From positions 65,532,863-65,596,862 of the forward strand of contig CM063284.1 in assembly GCA_032173965.1 (NCBI GenBank): a stretch of 64,000 nucleotides of DNA, read 5' to 3'. Under the pieces are notes generated by a model. The model made no database searches. It had not been told where the DNA came from and saw only the letters and a program-made list of their open reading frames with translations. Origin of the DNA: Sitta carolinensis. Its lineage: Eukaryota > Chordata > Aves > Passeriformes > Sittidae. The position numbers and the translations under genes are program-made. How positions within the stretch are numbered: position 1 is the stretch's first letter; every line of letters starts with the position of its first letter. Shown one piece after another: positions 37,554 through 64,000 of the stretch.

Positions 37554-37554
<1 letters not shown>
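33406..37554 (+). other. MAK intron 1 remainder, no feature recognised
   Basis: This is AT-rich intronic sequence. I see no exon, known repeat or RNA gene, only short T runs. Small unrecognised repeats may be present. Confidence 0.5.
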
Positions 37555-60333
<22,779 letters not shown>

Positions 60334-62402
60334 AAAATACCATGCACCCTATGTGGATATTAGGTGCTCTGTGTTCAGTTCTCCTGTGCTTAGAAACCTG
60401 AAAATCCTATTTGCTCCTCCAGTTTTTCCTGACTATGCAATAGTAAAGAAGTATAGTACATATAATACCATGGTAAGTACTAGCTGTAAGGTAGGATGCA
60501 ATGAAGTATTTTACAACGCATATTGCCAAAACTGAGAAGATTTTACCCGATGATTCCTATAGATAGATCTCCTTTTCTCATACTCTTGGGAACAACTAGG
60601 GTTAGGGTTTTTAATCCAGTGCAACATCTGCTGCTGGGATGTGCTTGAAGCACACAAGGAGCACGAAGGGCTGAAGCAGAGCAGCACCAGGCTTCCATGT
60701 GTTTAGGCTGATTCCTTAGGAAGATGAGTGAAAGCACAGATCTGGCTTTGTGAAGATCAGTCTCCTGCAAGGACTTCAGAACTCATTTGTAACTAAGGGT
60801 TACTTAGGGTCTGTGAGGTGCAAATATGCATGTAGCAATGAGAACTGAAACCCTTGTAGCAGGACAAAGGCAATCCACTGGAAGATACTACACAAGGAAG
60901 GTCTAGAAATCTGGCTGATAGAGGGCTCTTGAATGATAGCAATATTGGAAAATAGCTAAACAAGTACTGAATACTACTTACCAAGCTGTGAAGTCTAACA
61001 ATCAGATTCTGCTGTTTTAATTAACTTATTGCCATTTCTGGTCAAAGATCTGTAGGGATTTATCTGTGTCCTGTCAAGGGAACGTCACAGTAACCTTTTA
61101 TGGAGCCTAAATCACTGCAGTCTGTCATTTTAAGGGTAAATTAGCCAAAAATGCCTAAATTATCACTAAACTCTTGTCCTACATGTCTTTATTGGGTGAT
61201 CAGACTAAACTACAGAGTTTGAATGGGCTTCATGAGGAAGAATATTACTCTGTTCTTCAAAGACATTGCTTTCTGTTTTAGATCTTAGAGGCCAACTTAG
61301 GTACCTGAAAACACAGACAAAACTTTAATAATTCAGTATGTCACTGTTTATATGCTCATTCAGTACTTTCTCCAGCTTTTATGCTAACTTTTATAATAAT
61401 ATTGCCCAAAGGACTTTGCAATGTACAGTAAATTGTTTATTAGGATGTTGAGCTGTGCTACTTCTGTTAACAACTGCATTTAGAATAAATGCTTTAGACT
61501 TTATATTAACATTAAATTTGCCATTTTAAAGTACAAACTGTGTATGCTCTTTAAAGATGTAAAGTTGTAAATGATAACTTCAGGCATTATAAAAAAAAAT
61601 TTATTTGTATGCCTTTTATAAATGGATATTAAAATTAAACTCCTGTTGTTGACCCAACGTGTCATAATATATGGGTTACGTTAACTTCCTGGAAAGCAAT
61701 TTAATCTAAAACAGTTGTACCAAAAAATCAAATATTTTGTTAAGAAAATTGCATCTAAAGAAAATGCCACTTTTTTTAATACTGAAAGAGCTATGCAAGG
61801 ACAGGGCTGTCTGGTTAGTAATGCACTAGAGAGTTTAATTCAATTGCCACTAGTCTAGGATTAAGAATTTGTCATTCCCCTAGTACTAAGGGATGTCTCT
61901 ATGCTACTTAAATGCATCTTAATATAACTGTAGAACATATCTGTAACTTGCTATGGCAATGAAGGACACCCTTGTACAGTTTCTAATGGATATAAAAGCT
62001 ATGATTTTATAATTAAAAACCATAATAAATTAATTGCTCATCTCTAATACAATATGCCAATGACAGTTAAACTCAGAGCCTGGTCAAAAAATTAACTAAT
62101 AATGTGCCAATAGGTCACGTGTCTGTGAGCAGAATCTTAGAGTACAAAAATAACCAGGTACTGTTTATGGCACTAAATATGGTTAGAAGAAACATGCTGT
62201 CCTTGTCACATGCTAATGAACCTTGAAAAGGCTTTGACATAACCAGATCAGTCTTTACTTGTCCACAAACAAAGCATGACAAGTGTTGAATTCTTGTTGC
62301 AAACAGCAAGAAAAGGCTAACAGGCTTGGTACAGTCATTTAACTCTGGTACGCGTTGGACCGCTAGAGGAGAAATGCTTAAAAAATTATTATATGCTAAT
62401 AA
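60334..62402 (+). other. MAK: MAK 3' UTR (end uncertain)
   Basis: This is non-coding sequence after the stop, with AATAAA signals at 61484-61489 and 62024-62029 and another near 62398. The first gives a 3' UTR of about 1.2 kb. Choice between them needs transcript ends. Confidence 0.55.
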
Positions 62403-64000
62403 AATTTCAAAGGGGTAAAATGTATGTAAGGCTAAGGTTTTTCTCTTGTCCCTTTGCGTGTATTACTGCTGTTTCTCCTGAGCATGAGCATTCTACCACA
62501 AGTTCTAATAGAACCAGCAGTTCTCAATTCAGCCTATAGCTTTCCAAAGCTCAGGAAACCACAGCAAGGGCTCACACTTTGATCTCAAAGTTTAAAAGCT
62601 TACCAGTCCAGTTTTCTGCTTTATATTGTCTTTATTCTGTTAAAGACACCTGCAATTCAAATTCACAAGGTACCTGATTTGAGACCAGCATTAAACAATT
62701 ACAGAATTGCTGGGTCATGGCTGTTCTCAATTTATTGCAGGAGATGCATTTATGTTTGCATCCTACTCCTACAGAAGAAAACTGCTTTAACAGTAGTATG
62801 AAGAGGCAAAAAAAAACCCCAAAACCCACCAAAACAAAACATAAAGCAGTTTAAAGAGAAGTATCTTAAATGCTAATGTCTGGCTTACTAACTTTTTCAA
62901 AGTAGAATAAAGATGTAGAGACACCAGTGCTGGATCCCGGGCTGGAATTAGGTACTTAAAAGGGTGACATTAACAACCATCCATGTACCACACACCCCTT
63001 ATTTCTGTGCAGGGAGATAGGAGAGAAATGTAAATACAGGTGAACACCTGAAGCTGCACTCTGCAGGGTGATGAATACGTGCTCTAAGAAGATGCTTTGA
63101 GCACAGCTGCCCATCCAGATCTGCCTGTGCTCAAGCCAGCTCTGACCCAAGCTGTCTGGCCTGGAACCAGGTTGCTGAGACTCCTGCTGGAGCTGCACCC
63201 ATCCCTGGACATGTCCCTGCAAATCTGGAACCCAGTCTGATTAACCTGGCGTCTTGGCTTGACCTCAGCCCTGCACCATCCCTGTGACTTGCCTGGCAAA
63301 CCACTGCCCTGCTGGCAGAGCCTGGCTGTGGCCACTGACCCAGCTCTGTGCCTCCTGCTCAGGCAGCACAAGGTCACTGCCCTGCCTGCTTTGCTGTGCC
63401 AAAGGAGGAGGGAAAGAAAACCACAGGATATGACCCTCCTGCCAAGGTACTACCCTGATACTCAGAATTCTGAGCAGCTCCAGAGTCTCACCAATCTAAT
63501 GGACCAGCCCTCTTGCTTCCATGTCTCTCAGTACCAGGCACCAAAGAAAAGGCTGAAGAAATTTGAGATCAGGATCTGTGCAAAAAGGGACATAAGTTAA
63601 ATGAGACTAGAAAAGGGATACATTACCATCCATTTGTATCTTCCAGGATATTTCTCTATGGAAGGTTTATATATAGAATGATTTCAGGCATTAAGGGAAT
63701 CAACTGAGGACAAAGACTGATCAAATAAGCCCTTTGGTCTTTAAATAAACTTCCATACAGTATTTTCTAAATCTAAAATAGATTATCCCCTCAGAAAAAA
63801 AAGAAAAACCCAACCTAAAAAAGTTTAATGTAATACTTGTCTGAATATGTGGTCTGTATGCTTTTGTGCTCCCCAAATCCCTCCTAGGTCAGATTTTTAT
63901 ATTTACAAGTTACTAGATTCAGAGATAGAATAGATTATTTATACAGTTCACACTCACAAATATATCCTGACACCCTGGAGAAAAGGCTGTATCAGTCCAG
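62403..64000. other. unassigned sequence downstream of MAK
   Basis: A GC-richer patch at 63.05-63.55 kb has random-looking open frames on both strands, including a 113-codon plus-strand frame at 63259-63600 without recognisable homology. By synteny a convergent TMEM14-type gene is expected to the right, but I see none of its exons. A minus-strand AATAAA (62631-62636) could be its poly(A) signal. Confidence 0.35.

Noticed and set aside
63259..63600. 113-codon plus-strand frame downstream of MAK
   Set aside because: No recognisable domain, no splice or promoter context, and equally long frames on the opposite strand in the same GC-rich patch.
62600..64000. TMEM14-family gene expected by synteny on the minus strand
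   Set aside because: None of its hydrophobic exons could be found; at most its 3' UTR lies here.

Overview
The window is nuclear DNA from a bird. The evidence is spliced vertebrate genes with long introns, several CR1 LINE fragments (the dominant avian retroposon), and solo retroviral LTRs. The LTRs lean towards a passerine, but I cannot fix the species. Gene content and order match the segment that is human 6p24.2 in inverted orientation: SYCP2L (minus), GCM2 (plus), MAK (plus). I identified the genes by translating exons, checking splice sites and phases one by one, and comparing with remembered family sequences. No search was run.

Layout: (1) About 0.2-17.84 kb, minus strand: SYCP2L, a meiotic chromosome-axis protein. 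At least 23 coding exons run from a start codon in a CpG-rich promoter at 17.84 kb to the left edge, and the 3' end lies outside the window. Splice phases agree through the whole chain. Exon 3 carries an apparent 1-base deletion in an A6 run, intron 3 appears to be GC-AG and intron 4 appears to be AT-AC. (2) 17.84-19.20 kb: a divergent SYCP2L/GCM2 promoter interval with two GC-rich blocks separated by a C16-A25 low-complexity tract. (3) 19.20-23.94 kb, plus strand: GCM2, 5 coding exons, about 471 aa, the parathyroid-specifying transcription factor. (4) 23.94-32.18 kb: intergenic DNA with a CR1 copy split by a solo LTR that has 5-bp target duplications, and a second, inverted CR1 next to the following promoter. 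(5) 32.18-62.4 kb, plus strand: MAK, a ciliary/testis/photoreceptor RCK-family kinase. It has a non-coding exon 1 in a CpG-rich promoter, 14 coding exons (651 codons), and a 3' UTR with several poly(A) signals. Its introns hold more CR1 pieces and a second solo LTR with a perfect 6-bp target duplication. (6) 62.4-64 kb: no gene I can support.

The three genes do not form a pathway. Their adjacency is ancestral vertebrate synteny, paralogous to the GCM1/CILK1 block. I see no bacterial-type system, CRISPR array or novel gene cluster. The observations most worth checking are the unusual SYCP2L introns and frameshift, the nested and intronic LTRs, an RFX X-box-like site in the MAK promoter, the conserved 75-nt MAK exon, and the weak exon-8 donor in MAK.
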